Shown: positions 19,447 to 20,679 of the stretch, piece after piece
Position numbering within the stretch: the first letter of the stretch is position 1
Layout: every line of letters starts with the position of its first letter
IMG/VR virus record: IMGVR_UViG_3300032116_001575
Span: 1 to 20,679 of that record
Strand: one strand, 5' to 3'
Origin: a virus
Length of the DNA: 20,679 nt
Made by a program: the position numbers and the translations under genes
Notes under the pieces: generated by a model
What the model was told of the DNA's origin: nothing
What the model saw: only the letters and a program-made list of their open reading frames with translations
Database searches by the model: none

Positions 19447-20679
19447 GTGGGCTACAGCCTTGCAGACGGACGATACGTCGACGATCAGGGAAAGACCTGG
19501 AAGAACTACAACGATGCGGCAGCGGCATCAGCTACTCGCAAGGCTAGGTCGGAGACCGAGTTCGAACTGGGACGGCAGCAGCAATATCGCCTGAATGCCA
19601 CGAACAAGCTGCAGCAGGGCCAACTCAGCAAACAGTTTTTCGGTTGGGTCCCTGGTCTGGGCGCCGCCATCGACCGGGGCATGGAAGCAGATGCGCGAGC
19701 CAAAGCGGAGGCCGAAGACGCGATGCGGGCGCTAACGGGGCAGGTCCGTATCTACAAGGCGCGCATGGGTGAAGGCTCTATGCCTCCCACCCGCGATCTG
19801 AGCAACGGCAATGAAGAGCCCGGCGGAACAGAGCCGCCTAAGTTGCCCTCTGTGCTGAGCGACGACGCCGATGCTCGAGCATCTGAGGCTCGGCGCATGC
19901 TTCAGCAGGCAACGCCTTACTGGGAGCGGGAAGAGAATCAAGGCATTCGCACCGCAGCAGCCGTCGGTGGTGGACCCCGTGCTGGCGAGGCCGGCTACGC
20001 CCAACGCGCCGACATCCAAGCCTGGATGGAGGCCAACAAGAACGCCCCGAAAGGAGCTGACGGCAAGAACATTGTCGATCGCTTCCTCGAGCAACAGCAG
20101 AAACGCGGTCTCCTGGATGCCCCCAGTCAGGGCGGCCCTGGCTTTGGTGGCGAGCGGATCGCGATGCCCGTGGACTCCGAAAGTGCTGTACAGGCAGGGA
20201 TCCGTGGGCTGGTCGGCTCCGGCACTAGTAGCACGCTCGAGCTGGCGCAGGCGGATGTCTCTGAACGGCAGAGTCGCGCCCGCGCTGCGTACACTCATCA
20301 AATCTTCCAAGCGGCAGCCGAGGGCAGGCTCCCGGAGATCGGCCAAAAGCTTCAGGTTCCTGAGAACATTGACATCGCGTTCCAGCGCCCTACTGGACTC
20401 CCCGGCGCCGCTGAAGCATTTACGGGCCTCGAGGTGGGCCAGCCGTTCACCAATCCGGAGATGAACCGGCAGCTGGCTGCTCTGGGGCAACCCGCTGCCG
20501 TTCAAGCCGTGGCGACGGGGACCGGAAGCGGCATCAACTTGCAGCCCTCGAGCGCTGCGGCCAGCGAGGCCGGCGTCGAGCCAGCGCAACCGGACGCCCC
20601 GGGCAATAAGCCCAACCCCGCCGATGACTTAGCCCGGCGGTATATCGATACCTTGCGCACAACTCGCGCAGCACGCCTT
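19447..20679 (+). CDS. Large virion-like protein, 3' end outside window
   Basis: GTG 19447 has GGAGGT (19436-19441) overlapping the previous gene's stop, a strong start. The frame stays open for all 411 codons to the window edge. The N-terminus ('YSLADGRYVDDQGKTWKNYNDAAAA') is followed by a Gln/Ala/Arg-rich helical region with coiled-coil character (about 25-100), polar Pro/Gly/Glu linkers and repeated mixed helical segments; a Ser/Ala/Pro-rich stretch lies near residues 345-395. No catalytic motif is visible. Length, composition and position suggest an internal, tail or ejection protein. The long minus-strand frame at 19732-20589 covering the same DNA is a shadow. Confidence 0.65.
   Translation, partial: MGYSLADGRYVDDQGKTWKNYNDAAAASATRKARSETEFELGRQQQYRLNATNKLQQGQLSKQFFGWVPGLGAAIDRGMEADARAKAEAEDAMRALTGQVRIYKARMGEGSMPPTRDLSNGNEEPGGTEPPKLPSVLSDDADARASEARRMLQQATPYWEREENQGIRTAAAVGGGPRAGEAGYAQRADIQAWMEANKNAPKGADGKNIVDRFLEQQQKRGLLDAPSQGGPGFGGERIAMPVDSESAVQAGIRGLVGSGTSSTLELAQADVSERQSRARAAYTHQIFQAAAEGRLPEIGQKLQVPENIDIAFQRPTGLPGAAEAFTGLEVGQPFTNPEMNRQLAALGQPAAVQAVATGTGSGINLQPSSAAASEAGVEPAQPDAPGNKPNPADDLARRYIDTLRTTRAARL

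Noticed and set aside
19732-20589. 285-codon minus-strand frame
   Set aside because: It mirrors the open plus-strand frame from GTG 19447, which has a strong ribosome-binding site and runs through the whole region in the direction of its neighbours.
1-20679. CRISPR arrays, insertion sequences or anti-phage systems
   Set aside because: No regular direct repeats with spacers, transposase motifs or terminal repeats were found; the long repeats are within coding sequence.

Overview
The window is a piece of a tailed double-stranded DNA phage (or prophage) genome carrying most of its head-packaging and structural module. The anchors are a large terminase with Walker A, Walker B and nuclease motifs (6974-8518), a portal protein (8528-10750), a P/A/Q-rich scaffold-like protein (10269-11267), a two-domain endolysin (11878-13044) and an N4 gp56/P22-like major capsid protein (16579-17760). 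A cyanobacterial host (marine Synechococcus/Cyanobium type) is my best guess. It rests on the C-terminal M15 peptidase, whose layout resembles peptidases common in cyanobacteria and their phages, and on a loose resemblance of several virion proteins to cyanophage proteins. No photosynthesis gene or tRNA is present, so the host is an inference.

Layout. (1) 2-6398, plus strand: a compact run of about ten mostly unrecognised genes, many joined by 1-4 base stop/start overlaps. They encode glycine-zipper, hydrophobic-helix and coiled-coil proteins, which look like internal or ejection virion proteins. (2) 6398-11570: a small-terminase candidate, the large terminase, the portal, and a scaffold-like gene whose first 482 bases lie inside the portal gene in another frame, followed by a small helical protein. 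(3) 11610-13538: a small repeat protein, the endolysin and a beta-rich structural protein. (4) 13578-16528: a block on the minus strand. It has four genes in two coupled pairs (54 aa + 266 aa, and 138 aa + 43 aa; the 54 and 43 aa genes are easily missed) and two overlapping, degenerate LAGLIDADG-like reading frames. (5) 16579-20679, plus strand again: major capsid protein, putative decoration protein, a rho-independent terminator, a helix-hairpin-helix protein, a probable head-tail connector that seems to lack a normal start codon, and a large virion-like protein that runs off the window.

How the parts fit: terminase, portal, scaffold and capsid build and fill the head; the helix-hairpin-helix and connector proteins probably close the head-tail joint; the run at 577-6398 would supply proteins carried in the virion and released at infection; the endolysin breaks peptidoglycan. 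Almost every true intergenic gap has a TAG-type hexamer (TAGAAT, TAGACT, TAGATT or TAGGAT) on the coding strand, usually 23-34 bases before the start codon, which I read as a -10-like promoter element.

Most promising for a second look: the long portal/scaffold dual-coding overlap, the tandem LAGLIDADG-like pair, the probable AUC-initiated connector gene, the two hidden small genes in the minus-strand block, and the recurrent TAG hexamer.
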